Under the pieces are notes generated by a model, which saw only the letters and a list, made by a program, of their open reading frames with translations, was not told where the DNA came from and made no database searches. The position numbers were made by a program, and so were the translations under genes. Shown here piece by piece: positions 42,121-51,244 of a stretch of DNA of 64,000 nt (position 1 is the first letter of the stretch; the number at the start of each line of letters is the position of its first letter). The DNA is taken from NCBI GenBank assembly GCA_001796355.1, contig MGMG01000096.1:16291-80290 (forward strand), given 5' to 3'. This DNA comes from Chloroflexi bacterium GWB2_54_36. GTDB lineage: Bacteria > Chloroflexota > Anaerolineae > Anaerolineales > Anaerolineaceae.

Positions 42121-45100
42121 ATGCGCTGGATTGTTGCCACTAGCCTTCGGTTCCGCTATGTAGTTGTGTATCTGGCTGTGATGCTGGTTGTTTACGGGAT
42201 AGCCAGGCTTACCAACACCTCGGTCGACGTGTTCCCGGAATTCGCCCCGCCCAAGGTTGAAATTCAGACTATATCGATTGGCCTTTCGACGGAGGCGGTT
42301 GAGGAACTGGTCACTGTGCCCATTGAACAGGCATTGAATGGGATCGACGGATTGGATGTTATGCGCTCGAAATCCGTGCCCGACCTGTCCTCGATTGTGT
42401 TGATCTTCAAGCCCGGCACGGATCTGATTCACGCCCGGCAGTTAGTGCAGGAACGCCTCAACACCGTGGTGAACTCACTGCCCACCTGGGCAGCCCCGCC
42501 GATCATGATTCAACCGCTTTCCTCGACCAGCCGGGTGATGAAAATCGGCTTGACATCCAATGAGGTATCCATGCTCGACCTGTCGATGCTGGCGTATTGG
42601 AAAATTCGCGCCCGCCTGTTGGATGTGCCCGGCGTGGCCAATGTGCCGATCTGGGGTGAGCGCATCAAGATGACTCAGGTTCAAGTCGACCCGGAGTTGA
42701 TGCGGGATTACGGGGTAACCCTTGACGAAGTGATGGAGGTTACGGCTGCATCGGTAGATGCCGGGCTGCTGCAATTCTCCTCAGCTGGGATCATTGGCAC
42801 CGGCGGTTTCATCGACACCCCCAACCAACGGCTGGGCCTGCAAATTGTCCTGCCGATTATTTCGCCTGAGGACCTGGCGCAAGTGCCGATCAATGATAAG
42901 AAGAAAGCCAACGGCGAACCGCTCACCTTAAGTGACGTGTCGCTCGTCGTCGAAGATACCTGGCCATTGGTCGGAGACGCGGTAATCAATGACGGTCCTG
43001 GCTTGATGTTGATTGTTGAAAAACTGCCGTGGGCAAATACGCTGGATGTCACCCGCGGGGTCGAGGCAGCCCTGGAGAGCATGAAACCTGGCCTGACCGG
43101 CATCGAAATTGACACCACCATTTTCCGCCCGGCCACTTTTATCGAAATGTCTATCGACAATTTGACCGAGTCACTGCTCATTGGCGCCGTTTTGGTGATC
43201 ATCGTGCTGTTTTTCTTCCTTTACGAGTGGCGCGTGGCGCTCATCAGCGCCACCATCATCCCGTTGTCCTTGATGGCTTCGTTGCTGGTGTTGAACCTGC
43301 GCGGCGTGACCATCAACGTCATGACCCTGGCGGGATTGGCCATTGCAATTGGGGCGGTGGTGGACGATGCAATTGTGGACGTGGAGAATATTGTGCGGCG
43401 GCTGCGGCTGCTGCGCAAAGAAGGTTCCACTTTGTCCACAGCCCGCATCGTCCTGGACGCATCGGTTGAGGTGCGCGGCGCGATTATTTACGCATCCTTG
43501 ATCGAAATTTCTGCGCTCCTGCCAGTATTTTTCCTCCAAGGACTATCCGGCGCTTTCTTTAAGCCGCTCGCCAGCGCCTATGTGGTCGCCGGGTTGGTTT
43601 CGCCGCTGATTGCCCTGACCGTAACCCCGGCTATGGTGCTGCTTCTGCTCTCCAATGCGTCCATCGAAGGCAAGCAGTCCCCCATAATCCCCTGGCTGCA
43701 TAAGGTTTATAACAACGTCCTGACCCGCATCGTGCACAAACCAGGATTTGCATACTCGATTGTGGTTGTGATTATTTTGGCCGGCGCGCTCGTAGTCCCC
43801 ACCCTTGGGCAGGAGCTGCTGCCTTCCTTCAAAGAAACCGACTTTTTAATGCACTGGCTGGCCAAACCGGGTACCTCACACCCGGAAGCGGTGCGCATCA
43901 CAACCCAGGCCAGTAAAGAACTGCGTTCCATCCCCGGAGTGCGTAATTTTGGCGCCCACATTGGGCAGGCCATGCTGGCAGACGAAGTGGTCGGCATCTA
44001 CTTCACCGAAAATTGGATCAGCATCGACCCATCGGTGGATTACGAGGAAACAGTGGCCAAGATTCAGGCAACGGTGGATGGTTACCCCGGTCTGGTACGC
44101 GATGTGCAAACTTACCTAAAGGAGCGCATCCGTGAAGTGCTGACCGGATCAAGCGACACGGTGGTGGTGCGCATATACGGCCCGGAACTGGAGATCCTGC
44201 GTTCACAGGCCGACGCAGTTCGTGCCGCGATGGAAGGAATCGAAGGAATCGCGGATCTAAAGGTCGAATTGCATGTTGACATCCCGCAGGTGGAAGTCAA
44301 AGTTGACCTGGAAGCCGCGCAGCGCTACGGCGTCAAACCGGGCGATGTGCGCCGGGCCGCAGCCACCCTGCTGGCAGGCGAAGAAGTGGGTGATATCTTC
44401 CGGGACGGCAAGACCTACGACGTCAATGTGTACAGCACACCCAAGACCCGCAGCAGCCTGACCAGCGTGCGCGAGTTGCTAATCGACACGCCGGATGGCG
44501 GTCATGTCCGTTTGCAGGATGTGGCAGATATTAGTGTTGTCCCTGCGCCTAATGTCATTGAACGCGAAGGACAATCGCGCAAAATCGATGTATCTGCCAA
44601 TGTCCGTGGACGCGACCTGGGGTCGGTTGCCAAGGACGTTGAAGCCGCCATCGGTGGAGTCGGTTTCCCGCTGGAGTACCATGCTGAAATTCTGGGGGAA
44701 TACGCCGAGCGCCAGGCCGCCCAGCGCAATATTTTACTGGCTGCGGCAGTGGCTGTCCTTGCCATCTTCTTCCTGTTGTACACCTCGTATGGGAACTGGC
44801 GCCTGGCAACGTTGACTTTCTTCACCCTGCCCTGGGCGCTGGTCGGCGGGGTGCTGGCAGCCAAGCTCAGCACCGGATTACTGAGCCTGGGTTCGCTGGT
44901 AGGATTGCTTACCATTCTTGGAATCGCTACCCGCAACGGCATTATGATGATCAGCCATTTCCAACACCTGGAGACCGAAGAAGGCGTGCCATTTGGTGTG
45001 GGCCTCGTCCTGCAAGGAGCGCGCGAGCGCATTGCGCCCATCATGATGACCGCACTGACGACTGGATTGGCGTTGGTGCCATTAGCCATCGCCGGCGATA

Positions 45101-45258
45101 TCCCCGGTCACGAAATTGAACACCCGATGGCCATCGTCATTCTTGGCGGTCTGGTGACCTCGACCCTGCTCAATTTACTCGTCGTGCCAACGCTTTACCT
45201 GTTGTTTGGCAAGTCCAAAAAAGAAAGGACGGCGCTGGAGCCTTCGCAGGCAGCATAA
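42121..45258 (+). CDS. RND-family efflux permease 2
   Basis: A 1045-aa RND transporter, close relative of the pump at 35.6 kb. It opens [51 protein letters not shown], the CusA/CzcA-like beginning, and has TM4 [21 protein letters not shown] with Asp415-Asp416. The C-terminal half has [20 protein letters not shown] and ends in a short basic tail. It is preceded by GGAGGTATCC. With the preceding adaptor lipoprotein it would form a two-part unit. No outer-membrane channel gene is present. Confidence 0.94.
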   Translation: MRWIVATSLRFRYVVVYLAVMLVVYGIARLTNTSVDVFPEFAPPKVEIQTISIGLSTEAVEELVTVPIEQALNGIDGLDVMRSKSVPDLSSIVLIFKPGTDLIHARQLVQERLNTVVNSLPTWAAPPIMIQPLSSTSRVMKIGLTSNEVSMLDLSMLAYWKIRARLLDVPGVANVPIWGERIKMTQVQVDPELMRDYGVTLDEVMEVTAASVDAGLLQFSSAGIIGTGGFIDTPNQRLGLQIVLPIISPEDLAQVPINDKKKANGEPLTLSDVSLVVEDTWPLVGDAVINDGPGLMLIVEKLPWANTLDVTRGVEAALESMKPGLTGIEIDTTIFRPATFIEMSIDNLTESLLIGAVLVIIVLFFFLYEWRVALISATIIPLSLMASLLVLNLRGVTINVMTLAGLAIAIGAVVDDAIVDVENIVRRLRLLRKEGSTLSTARIVLDASVEVRGAIIYASLIEISALLPVFFLQGLSGAFFKPLASAYVVAGLVSPLIALTVTPAMVLLLLSNASIEGKQSPIIPWLHKVYNNVLTRIVHKPGFAYSIVVVIILAGALVVPTLGQELLPSFKETDFLMHWLAKPGTSHPEAVRITTQASKELRSIPGVRNFGAHIGQAMLADEVVGIYFTENWISIDPSVDYEETVAKIQATVDGYPGLVRDVQTYLKERIREVLTGSSDTVVVRIYGPELEILRSQADAVRAAMEGIEGIADLKVELHVDIPQVEVKVDLEAAQRYGVKPGDVRRAAATLLAGEEVGDIFRDGKTYDVNVYSTPKTRSSLTSVRELLIDTPDGGHVRLQDVADISVVPAPNVIEREGQSRKIDVSANVRGRDLGSVAKDVEAAIGGVGFPLEYHAEILGEYAERQAAQRNILLAAAVAVLAIFFLLYTSYGNWRLATLTFFTLPWALVGGVLAAKLSTGLLSLGSLVGLLTILGIATRNGIMMISHFQHLETEEGVPFGVGLVLQGARERIAPIMMTALTTGLALVPLAIAGDIPGHEIEHPMAIVILGGLVTSTLLNLLVVPTLYLLFGKSKKERTALEPSQAA

Positions 45259-45289
45259 GGCGCGGTAAGCGAAGGAGTACGCTAAGACC

Positions 45290-45325
45290 ATGAAAAGGTT
45301 ATCCCGTCCACCACCAGATCATTGA
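45290..45325 (+). CDS. Possible leader peptide with triple proline
   Basis: A 12-codon frame (MKRLSRPPPDH, stop) in the 78-base gap between the second RND gene and the lipoprotein gene. An AAGGAG lies about 13 bases upstream. PPP is a known ribosome stalling motif relieved by EF-P. It may be a coincidence of a short gap; nothing proves translation. Confidence 0.2.
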   Translation: MKRLSRPPPDH

Positions 45326-45336
45326 AGGAGTAGTGC

Positions 45337-46749
45337 ATGCAGAATCTGCGCGGCCTAAAAATTGCAGCCATCGTACTGCTGACCCTGGCTGCAGCCTGCA
45401 CCCCAAAGGCTGCAATGGATCAATACGAGTCGTTCGATGCAACCCAATTCAGTCAACCCACGCAAATTGACAATGAATGGTTTCCATTGATCCCCGGCAC
45501 TCAATTAACCTTCGAAGGATTTACCAGCAGCCAGGGGGAGCAAGTCCCCCATCAGGTGATTTTCACCGTGACCGACCTGGTAAAAGAGATCGACGGGATC
45601 AATAACGTGGTCGCCTGGGAAAGAGATTTTAGCGATGGCCGGTTGGTAGAAGCTGAGCTGGTCTTTTTTGCCCAGGCGGACGACGGCACCGTTTGGAGCC
45701 TAGGTCAGTACCCGGAGGAATACGAAAACGGGAAAATAATCGACAACCCGGTCTGGATACATGGAATTGAAGAAGCCCAGGCTGGCATTTTCATGCAAGG
45801 CGACCCACAGGTTGGATCGGAAAGCTATTCGCAGGGCTGGGGTCCGGCAGTGGAATATACCGACCGCGGCCAGGTCTCACAAGACGGACAGCCGGTTTGC
45901 GTCCCCTTCGACTGTTACGAGGACATTCTGGTCATCGATGAAACCAGTTTGCTCGAGCCGGATGCGCATCAGCTCAAATATTACGCAATGGGTATCGGCA
46001 ACATCCGGGTATCCTGGACCGGAGACGACCAGACACAGGAGACCCTGGAGTTAACGGACTACATCCAGCTTGGTTCTGAAGCTATGGCCGAAGTGCGGGC
46101 AGAAGCGCTCAAATTAGAGGCGAGCGCATACGCGAACAGTGAGGATGTGTACGGAAAAACCAAACCCGCTACGCCGGCAGCGTCCATGCCGGCCCAAAGC
46201 AGCTCCACCGGTGGTAAAGCCGAAATCGTGGTGTACATGGCGGATCTTGGCGAGAATGCGTTGACGGAACTCGATTTTGTCGCGGAAACTGCCGCTGCGG
46301 GTGGAAAGATGGTCAGCTTGCCCAACAACGGGGATGAACTCGACCCACCCCCGGAAAACGATCCACATGTCCTTTTTAGCGTTCCTGTACTGAGTGATAC
46401 ACCCTACCGCTGCTGGGTGCACTTAAAAGTAGGAGCGCCAAAGGGTAAATCGCAGGCAAATGTTGTGTGGATCCAGGTTTCCGGTGCGCAGGATGGGGCC
46501 GGTAACGCGGCCTACCAGCCTGGTTCAGCCAGTTATTTAACTGCGCAGGGACCAACCACTGAGGGTTGGACCTGGGTATCCTGTGATGGCGAAATGGGAT
46601 CGACTCAATCGTTAATCTCTTTCAATACCGCCGGGGAGATAACCGTCCGATTGCAGGCCGGCGCCGAAGGGGTGGGATTTGACCAGTTTGTACTCAGTTC
46701 AGCGCAATTTTTGGAAGAACCACCCAGCGCTGCCATCGTTGAAAAATAG
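45337..46749 (+). CDS. Two-domain lipoprotein of the export locus, unknown function
   Basis: A 470-aa lipoprotein (signal peptide, lipobox near LAAAC, Cys21). Domain 1 (about 40-255) is beta-rich, with IDNEWFPLIPGTQLTFEGF and a WSLGQYPEEYENGKIIDNPVWIHG segment; I do not recognise a family by name. A Ser/Ala/Pro linker follows. Domain 2 (about 295-455) looks like a jelly-roll, carbohydrate-binding-module-type domain (VVYMADLGENALTELDFV... YRCWVHLKV...VWIQVSGA). It starts with ATG and AAGGAGTAGTGC. It is downstream of, and possibly co-transcribed with, the RND/ABC genes, so a surface capture or receptor role for the exporter is an inference. Confidence 0.65.
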   Translation: MQNLRGLKIAAIVLLTLAAACTPKAAMDQYESFDATQFSQPTQIDNEWFPLIPGTQLTFEGFTSSQGEQVPHQVIFTVTDLVKEIDGINNVVAWERDFSDGRLVEAELVFFAQADDGTVWSLGQYPEEYENGKIIDNPVWIHGIEEAQAGIFMQGDPQVGSESYSQGWGPAVEYTDRGQVSQDGQPVCVPFDCYEDILVIDETSLLEPDAHQLKYYAMGIGNIRVSWTGDDQTQETLELTDYIQLGSEAMAEVRAEALKLEASAYANSEDVYGKTKPATPAASMPAQSSSTGGKAEIVVYMADLGENALTELDFVAETAAAGGKMVSLPNNGDELDPPPENDPHVLFSVPVLSDTPYRCWVHLKVGAPKGKSQANVVWIQVSGAQDGAGNAAYQPGSASYLTAQGPTTEGWTWVSCDGEMGSTQSLISFNTAGEITVRLQAGAEGVGFDQFVLSSAQFLEEPPSAAIVEK

Positions 46750-46760
46750 GTGGAAAGCTT

Positions 46761-46985
46761 ATGAATACGGTAGAAAAATCCTTCAAACTCGATATTCCAT
46801 CCAATTTTGGGCATCTGTTGCTGCGTTTCATCAAAGTGGTTGTGATCGCTTTTATTGTTTTGCAGGTCAAAGAATACGTCGATGCCGGGATGTTCGACAC
46901 AGCCGCTACCCTGGTAGATGCCGGGTTGATCGCTGCTGGCATCTTGATCATCGATTTGATCCTGATGAGTCTGAATAAGCGCTAA
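46761..46985 (+). CDS. Small two-helix membrane protein
   Basis: A 74-aa protein with two hydrophobic helices (about 19-38 and 46-68) joined by VKEYVDAGMFDTA and ending NKR. The gene follows the lipoprotein by 11 bases with GGTGGAAAGC upstream. It has no recognised domain. As the last gene of the apparent export operon it may be a small accessory subunit. It converges with the luciferase-like gene 9 bases away. Confidence 0.65.
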   Translation: MNTVEKSFKLDIPSNFGHLLLRFIKVVVIAFIVLQVKEYVDAGMFDTAATLVDAGLIAAGILIIDLILMSLNKR

Positions 46986-46994
46986 CCGGCAGCG

Positions 46995-47921
46995 TTACAC
47001 TTTTCCCATTACGGTTTTCGCCAGCGCTTCCAAGCCAGCCAGGTCATCCAGGTCGAGCCATTGAAGCATCAGGCCTTGGACGCCGGCATCTGCCAGTGCG
47101 CCGATCTGGTCGATAACCGCTGACGGCGTACCGACGATCATCCCACGCTCCTTGAGCTCTTCCACCGATGAATTTCCTTCACCGGCGACGCGCCGGTCAA
47201 AAGCAGCCTGATCCGCGCCGAAAACCAGCCCGGTCATCATGGAACGTCTGACCATGTTCGGTTCTCGACCCTCAACCAGGATGAATTCGTCCAAACGGCC
47301 GTTTAATCTTCGGTATTCCTCGGGTTTCAGGTAAATGGCATTCCATTCGTCCGCGTATCTGGCTGCCAGTCTCAATGTGCGACCTTTGCCATTACCCCCA
47401 ATCAAGATCGGCGGCCCGCCCGGGCGCTGCGGTCGGGGTAATAGGGCGGCTTTTTGCAGTTCGAAATATTTTCCGACAAAGCTAACTGGTTCATTCTGGT
47501 TCAGTAGCTGCTGGACAATCTGTATCCCCTCTTCGAAGCGATCGAAGCGTTCTGCAGGCGGCAGCAGGTCAAATCCGTATAGTTGATGCTCGCGTTCCTG
47601 CCAACCCGCCCCGAGACCAAGCGTCAGGCGTCCCCCCGACAGGTCGTCAACCGCGGCGGCCATGCGCGCGGTCAACGCTGGATGCCGGAAGGAGACTGGC
47701 GTTACCAGCGGGCCAAACCGGATGCGCCGGGTGTTGCCCGCCAGCCAGGTGAGCGAGGTCCACAGCTCTAATGAATCGAGGTCTGGCGGTCGGCTATTGG
47801 TGAAATGATCCGAACGAAAAAGCCCGTAAAAACCCAGTTCCTCCACCTGCTTAACCAACCGCTGCCAGCGCGTCCAGTTCAAACCATTTTGGCCTTCGAC
47901 CATGATGGCAAGATCGACCAT
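46995..47921 (-). CDS. LLM-class (F420-dependent-like) flavin oxidoreductase
   Basis: A 308-aa luciferase-like monooxygenase family protein with a TIM-barrel fold. It begins VDLAIMVEGQNGLNWTRWQRLVKQVEELGFYGLFRSDHF, followed by RIRFGPLVTPVSFRHPALTARMAAAVDDLSGGRLTLGLGAGWQEREHQLYGF, a typical F420/FMN core. PPILIGGNGKGRTLRLAARYADEWN is the phosphate-binding end. Many such proteins in Chloroflexota and Actinobacteria use F420. The substrate is unknown. ATG 47921 has GGAGGGAGCA directly upstream. Confidence 0.88.
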   Translation of the reverse strand: MVDLAIMVEGQNGLNWTRWQRLVKQVEELGFYGLFRSDHFTNSRPPDLDSLELWTSLTWLAGNTRRIRFGPLVTPVSFRHPALTARMAAAVDDLSGGRLTLGLGAGWQEREHQLYGFDLLPPAERFDRFEEGIQIVQQLLNQNEPVSFVGKYFELQKAALLPRPQRPGGPPILIGGNGKGRTLRLAARYADEWNAIYLKPEEYRRLNGRLDEFILVEGREPNMVRRSMMTGLVFGADQAAFDRRVAGEGNSSVEELKERGMIVGTPSAVIDQIGALADAGVQGLMLQWLDLDDLAGLEALAKTVMGKV

Positions 47922-47969
47922 TGCTCCCTCCAATTTTCAACGAACATCCGGAAAATCATTCCGGGGAAA

Positions 47970-48478
47970 TTCTATTGTAACCATATTCGCACCGAACATC
48001 ACGCCGCTTCCATATTTTTCACTTGGTTCTTTCTCGTTTGGCGCAGTGGTATTTGGCATGGCGCAAACCACCGCAATTTGGATTGCCGCCAGTTTCATCG
48101 GTGTTTTCTTTGCACCAGTTGTCAACGGCTCCAACCAGGCCATTTGGCAATCCAAAGTCCCGCCGGATTTGCAAGGCCGGGTGTTCGCCATTTGCCGGTT
48201 AATCGCCTGGTTTGTCCTGCCCCTGTCCAGTGCCATAGCGGGTCCCCTGGCGGATCAGGTATTCGAACCGGCCATGCAGCCAGGTGGAGCCGCTCAGTTT
48301 CATTTTCGGCGGGCTGGTAGGCACCGGCCCGGGTGCCGGCATGGGTTTGATGTTTGTTTTGGCAGGCGCAATGGCTGCTTTAATCGCCGTCCTGGCTTAC
48401 GCCGTGCCGACCTTGCGTGAAGTTGAAAGCCGCATCCCCGACTACGATGAACTGCAAGTCGAAGCGGTTAGCGGTTAA
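47970..48478 (+). pseudogene. Broken MFS transporter remnant (C-terminal part)
   Basis: Sequence in one frame reads SLGSFSFGAVVFGMAQTTAIWIAASFIGVFFAPVVNGSNQAIWQSKVPPDLQGRVFAICRLIAWFVLPLSSAIAGPLADQVFEPAMQPGGA, the conserved C-terminal half of the MFS efflux group with the WQxKVPPDLQGRVF motif. At about 48290-48310 the homology moves to another frame (FIFGGLVGTGPGAGMGLMFVLAGAMAALIAVLAYA), so there is a frameshift. The N-terminal 250 or so residues are absent: upstream bases belong to the LLM gene region. It ends in a short acidic tail. Decayed gene, probably non-functional. Confidence 0.75.
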
Positions 48479-49293
48479 ACGACATTCAACAGATCAGAGA
48501 GCATTTCCAGGATAAATTCTGGCCTGCCGCTCGATCCCTCGATTTGCTCCCGTCGGGTGACGCCGGTCAGCACCAATGCAGTGTGCATGCCGGCCTCAAT
48601 CCCCATGTAGATGTCCGTCTCGATGCGATCGCCGACCATCATGCAGCGATCCGGGGGCAATCCAAGGGTTTCGCAGGCGTGCTTTAAGATCAAGCCGGAG
48701 GGTTTCCCGGCAATCAATTCGACTTTGCGCCCGGTGATCGTTTCCAGCGCCTGGATTGTCGCCCCGGCGTCCGGTATCGCCCCGCCGGGCATCGGACAGG
48801 TCTTATCCGCATTGGTGGCGTAAAAATGCGCGCCCTGCATCAATGCCTGATAGGCAGTGTTCAGCTTGCGGTAGTCCAGCGTCCGGTCAAAAGCGACCAC
48901 CACGGCGTCAATCCCCCGCGGGTCGATCACCTCACGTGGATCCTGGTCTAACCGCTCATCCAGCACGATTAAGCCGTGGCTGCGTAGTTCAGCCCGCGTG
49001 TTTTCCTCGCCAATCACGTACAAGCGCAACTCAGGGGCGGTTTGTTTCAAGTGCAGGCTGAGCACATGCGCAGATGTGATCACTTCATCCGGCGTGGCCG
49101 GGATGCCCAGCCGGGTCAGCTTGGCTGCGTACGCCTCACGTCCTGCCAGGGGTTTGTTGCTGACAAAAATAAGCCGCTTACCTTGCCGGCGCAGCTCACT
49201 GCACACCTGGCACGCCCCCGGCAGCGCCGCGTCCCCCAGGTAAAGCGTTCCATCCAGGTCGAAAATGACCCCGCCCAGGTTATTGATCTTCAT
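48475..49293 (-). CDS. HAD-superfamily IIA phosphatase (NagD-like)
   Basis: A 272-aa HAD hydrolase. Motif I is GVIFDLDGTLYLGD (nucleophile Asp12 and Asp14), motif II is LIFVSNKPLAGREAY, motif III Lys is in IAGKPSGLILKHACE and motif IV is MMVGDRIETDIYMGIEAGM. The C2 cap lies between motifs II and III, as in NagD/AraL proteins, which dephosphorylate small sugar phosphates or nucleotides. ATG 49293 overlaps the membrane protein stop (ATGA), so it is translationally coupled. The end overlaps the MFS remnant end. Confidence 0.9.
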   Translation of the reverse strand: MKINNLGGVIFDLDGTLYLGDAALPGACQVCSELRRQGKRLIFVSNKPLAGREAYAAKLTRLGIPATPDEVITSAHVLSLHLKQTAPELRLYVIGEENTRAELRSHGLIVLDERLDQDPREVIDPRGIDAVVVAFDRTLDYRKLNTAYQALMQGAHFYATNADKTCPMPGGAIPDAGATIQALETITGRKVELIAGKPSGLILKHACETLGLPPDRCMMVGDRIETDIYMGIEAGMHTALVLTGVTRREQIEGSSGRPEFILEMLSDLLNVV

Positions 49294-49982
49294 ACAAAGC
49301 TTTCCATCCCTTTCGCTTGATTTTTCAATGCCAGCCGCACCAGAGCCAATCCGTGCACAGCGCCAACTACCGCTCCGACGACCAACAGTGTAACAGCCAT
49401 AAATGGCACAACCTGGTTGATCGAATTCAATTTTTGGGCTTGATCGATAGCCCAAAAGATCACCGGCATTCCAAGCATCCAGGCCAACATATTGGCCGGG
49501 AGCCATAAACCGGCTCCACAAGCGTGTTTGCGTAAGACCAGCCATTGCGCAAACGAAAGGAGCGCCCCGCCAACCAGCCCCATCCCGGCTGCCAGTAATA
49601 GCACAATACCCTGCGATGGCTCTGTGACGGTGGATTGGGTTGTCTCAGCCTGCAAGCTCATGATGGTTGACGGCAGATAGCCCAGAATATAGGCAAGTAA
49701 GGCGCCGATGACCGTCGCGCGCCACCATGCCCACCGTTGGATTCCAGGGAACCAGAGCCGCATAGCCCACCACTGCGCCCAACCTACCAAAGTAGCCTCG
49801 AAGATGCCGCTCACGACCGCAAAGGCAAACGCGAGCAGGATCCCGGCCAACCCAGCCAAACTTTCCAACTTTGCGAATCCGATAGCCGCGACTAAAAATG
49901 TAAAACCCAGCCCGATCATTTCTCCCAGGGCATTGGCCCATACCCAGCGCTGCCAGAGTGTGATGGGCATATTTGGTTTCAT
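49290..49982 (-). CDS. Predicted membrane protein, unknown function
   Basis: A 230-aa protein with about six hydrophobic helices (residues about 17-55, 66-82, 98-117, 135-155, 167-185 and 195-218). Tryptophan-rich segments include LWQRWVWANALGEMIGLGFTFLV and WAQWWAMRLWFPGIQRWAWWRATVIG. It resembles many uncharacterised polytopic proteins of Chloroflexota; I assign no family. The start ATG 49982 has CAGAGGAGAG. It is coupled to the HAD phosphatase gene. Confidence 0.72.
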   Translation of the reverse strand: MKPNMPITLWQRWVWANALGEMIGLGFTFLVAAIGFAKLESLAGLAGILLAFAFAVVSGIFEATLVGWAQWWAMRLWFPGIQRWAWWRATVIGALLAYILGYLPSTIMSLQAETTQSTVTEPSQGIVLLLAAGMGLVGGALLSFAQWLVLRKHACGAGLWLPANMLAWMLGMPVIFWAIDQAQKLNSINQVVPFMAVTLLVVGAVVGAVHGLALVRLALKNQAKGMESFV

Positions 49983-50102
49983 GGAATACTCTCCTCTGGG
50001 AAAATTCAGCCAGATTATTATAGGATAATGACGTGATATATACGGAATCCGCCAATACCAGTTGCAGGCGGATCTATCACGCTGCCCGCAGGATACATTG
50101 CC

Positions 50103-50250
50103 AATGAGAGTGACGTTGTCACCCTGAGCGCAGCGAAGGGTCTCCCGGTTGACACCAGGATGCTTCCCTCCGTTCACTCCCAGAGTGCTCCACCCGAAGG
50201 GTGCTCTGCGAGTGTGGGCAACATGACACGTGGTTGTCACCCCGTTAACC
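50103..50250 (+). repeat. GTCACCC...GCGAAGGGTCT intergenic repeat, copy 1
   Basis: A palindromic block reading GTGACG-TTGTCACCCTGAGCGCAGCGAAGGGTCTCCC, then a CAGAGTGCTCCACC-CGAAGGGTGCTCTGCGAGTG hairpin and GGGCAACATGACACGTGG. It resembles the dispersed TGTCA...GAAGGGTCT family of many Chloroflexota genomes and is related to the copies at 53.0 and 59.5 kb. A separate hairpin (CAAGGCCCAG..CTGGGCCTTG, 50253-50279) follows. Confidence 0.7.
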
Positions 50251-50301
50251 CGCAAGGCCCAGCACCAGTCTGGGCCTTGTTTAAGGATTCAATTTAGTAA
50301 A

Positions 50302-50541
50302 TTAGCTTACCGGCTCGGCAATCATATTTTCCAGGAGAATTTCTAGTGCCATGGTATGACTGCAAACGCCGCGCGTCGAGAAAAACGAACAATCACAGGA
50401 CCACTTGCCATGGTCGTAACTGACATTATGCGGATTGTTCTCCCCATCCATTGTGACTGTGAAACTTGTAAAGTGCATTCGTTCGCGTTCTTGAGCATAC
50501 CGTCTGGCTTTTTCCCGTTTGCCGATCATTCCGTAATCCAT
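50302..50541 (-). CDS. Stand-alone SWIM zinc-finger protein
   Basis: A 79-aa protein consisting almost entirely of a SWIM zinc finger, KWSCDCSFFSTRGVCSHTMALEILLE, with the C-x-C and C-x-H ligands spaced as in SWIM domains. It has a basic N-terminus (MIGKREKARRYAQERERMHF). SWIM domains bind DNA or protein and are usually fused to helicases or transposases; a solitary one is uncommon. ATG 50541 has AAAGGAGACTGTG; the longer frame starting in TTG is rejected. Confidence 0.82.
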   Translation of the reverse strand: MDYGMIGKREKARRYAQERERMHFTSFTVTMDGENNPHNVSYDHGKWSCDCSFFSTRGVCSHTMALEILLENMIAEPVS

Positions 50542-50570
50542 GACACAGTCTCCTTTCAAGAAATAGGTAG

Positions 50571-50600
50571 AAAAAAAGGCACGCGTGTAGTTTGCGTGCC
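50571..50600 (-). terminator. Terminator downstream of the GNAT gene
   Basis: On the minus strand the hairpin GGCACGC..GCGTGCC (50578-50600) is followed by TTTTTTT (50577-50571). It lies 111 bases past the GNAT stop and just before the SWIM gene. Confidence 0.75.
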
Positions 50601-50710
50601 CCCGGTCAGAGCTTTGCTCCTGGATATGTCTTTAACTCTCGCATAATGAATCTGCCTCTAATTCCCTTATGAATATGATAGCCCGACTCACCGGGAATGT
50701 CAACTTACTC

Positions 50711-51163
50711 TCAGCCAATGTTAACTTTTTTTTCCAGAATGAGTGCATCCTCACCGTCGGCGTAATAATTCCCCCAGACATCCACCTGGGTGTAACCTTC
50801 AGTCTGGTAAAGCTTGATGGCTGGCAGATTGTTACGCCGCACACTTAAGCGGATCCGTTTGGCAGTCAGCCGGGCCTCGCAGGCGTACATGAGTTCGCGC
50901 GCGATTCCCCGGCGGCGGAACGTGGGTAAAACGCCGATGGTGACGATCCAGGCCAAGTCTTCCCCTCGCCGCAAATCGCTGGCAACGAACCCAGCCATTT
51001 TTCCATTGACCACTGCCTTCAATCGTATGATGCCGGGGAATGTGAGCACGGCGACCAGATCAATTAACGGCCAGGCATCCAGCTCAAAGCATTCTCGCTC
51101 AAGCCTGCGCAGTTCCCCCAGGTCGCGCAAACTGGCTTCTACGATGTCAAATTCACTCGTCAA
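50711..51163 (-). CDS. GNAT-family N-acetyltransferase (RimI-like)
   Basis: A 150-aa acetyltransferase. FDIVEASLRDLGELRRLERECFELDAWPLIDL matches the RimI-type N-terminus. IVTIGVLPTFRRRGIARELMYACEARLTAK is the acetyl-CoA binding motif A (R/Q-x-x-G-x-G/A form), followed by LSVRRNNLPAIKLYQTEGYTQVDVWGNYYADGEDALILEK. Substrate is unknown (ribosomal protein N-terminus or small amine). I choose the TTG at 51163, preceded by GGGGG, over a longer frame at 51211 because the latter's start lies within a terminator-type hairpin (51191-51225). Confidence 0.83.
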   Translation of the reverse strand: MTSEFDIVEASLRDLGELRRLERECFELDAWPLIDLVAVLTFPGIIRLKAVVNGKMAGFVASDLRRGEDLAWIVTIGVLPTFRRRGIARELMYACEARLTAKRIRLSVRRNNLPAIKLYQTEGYTQVDVWGNYYADGEDALILEKKVNIG

Positions 51164-51190
51164 TGCATACCCCCGGCCGGGCTGCGATGG

Positions 51191-51225
51191 ATCTCGCCGC
51201 CAGGAGATCAACCCGGCGGCGAGAT
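51191..51225. terminator. Hairpin between the SPFH gene and the GNAT gene
   Basis: ATCTCGCCGCC (51191-51201) and GGCGGCGAGAT (51215-51225), a perfect 11-bp stem with a 13-base loop. It lies 20 bases past the SPFH stop. A T run (TTTTCTTA) exists only on the plus strand, so minus-strand termination may be weak. Confidence 0.6.
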
Positions 51226-51244
51226 TTTCTTATGAAATCACTGG

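Noticed and set aside
50253..50279. Strong terminator CAAGGCCCAG..CTGGGCCTTG for the SWIM gene
   Set aside because: The stem is good, but the minus strand, where the SWIM gene lies, has no T run after it; it could act weakly or on the plus strand only.
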